A stretch of DNA of 6,419 bases from F1-20-MAGs119 sp964556145 (GTDB lineage Bacteria > Actinomycetota > Acidimicrobiia > Acidimicrobiales > Ilumatobacteraceae): positions 1-6,419 of the forward strand of contig CAZKVD010000089.1 of the NCBI GenBank assembly GCA_964556145.1, in the 5' to 3' direction. Below are positions 6,404-6,419 of the stretch, one piece after another; position 1 is the first letter of the stretch; each line of letters begins with the position of its first letter. Under the pieces are notes generated by a model. That model saw only the letters and a program-made list of their open reading frames with translations, ran no database searches and had not been told where the DNA came from. The translations under genes were made by a program, and so were the position numbers.

Positions 6404-6419
6404 GGCAACAGGTTTTCTC
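6396..6419 (+). CDS. gltD: Glutamate synthase small subunit, N-terminal fragment cut by window end
   Basis: Only eight codons are present, from a GTG: MGEATGFL. GltD proteins typically begin with a short M-G-x-x-T-G-F-L segment, so the match is telling despite its length. The reading frame differs from gltB and overlaps its stop by 8 nt (6396-6403), with a strong GGAGG upstream. The beta subunit carries FAD and two 4Fe-4S clusters and passes electrons from NADPH to the alpha subunit; none of those domains lies in this window. The call rests on the start motif and the position directly after gltB. Confidence 0.85.

Overview
This window looks like chromosomal DNA from a GC-rich bacterium. It is most likely an actinobacterium, and an Acidimicrobiia-like lineage is my guess from the style of the proteins; no marker gene here proves it. 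Codon use is strongly GC-biased: TTA, CTA and TCA codons are absent over more than 1,300 consecutive codons of gltB. GTG starts are used for gltB and gltD.

Layout: (1) 1-138 has no supportable gene but holds two copies, head to head, of a roughly 49-bp element. Each copy has 11-12 bp inverted-repeat arms around an exactly 25-nt spacer. (2) 139-798 on the minus strand encodes an FMN-dependent nitroreductase-family protein. Its stop codon lies inside a GC-rich stem-loop. (3) The 45-bp gap 799-843 between divergent start codons is almost filled by a perfect 12-bp inverted repeat with an 11-nt spacer, a good candidate for a shared operator. (4) 844-1665 on the plus strand encodes a crotonase-family (enoyl-CoA hydratase/isomerase) protein. 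Its acidic residues resemble those of dienoyl-CoA isomerases. (5) 1666-1813 is a 148-bp gap with small hairpins, a third copy of the repeat element (again with a 25-nt spacer), and the gltB ribosome binding site. (6) 1814-6403 is a complete gltB, the large (alpha) subunit of NADPH glutamate synthase. (7) The last 24 bases are the start of gltD (small subunit), which overlaps gltB by 8 nt.

How the genes work together: gltB and gltD form a standard translationally coupled operon for ammonium assimilation with glutamine synthetase. The nitroreductase and crotonase form a separate divergent pair whose substrates cannot be read from the sequence. The coding content is ordinary. The interesting signal is between the genes: a dispersed, spacer-length-conserved inverted-repeat element in three copies, one just upstream of the gltB start with a spacer segment complementary to the gltB Shine-Dalgarno. 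I found no evidence of CRISPR, defence systems, phage, IS elements, tRNA or rRNA.
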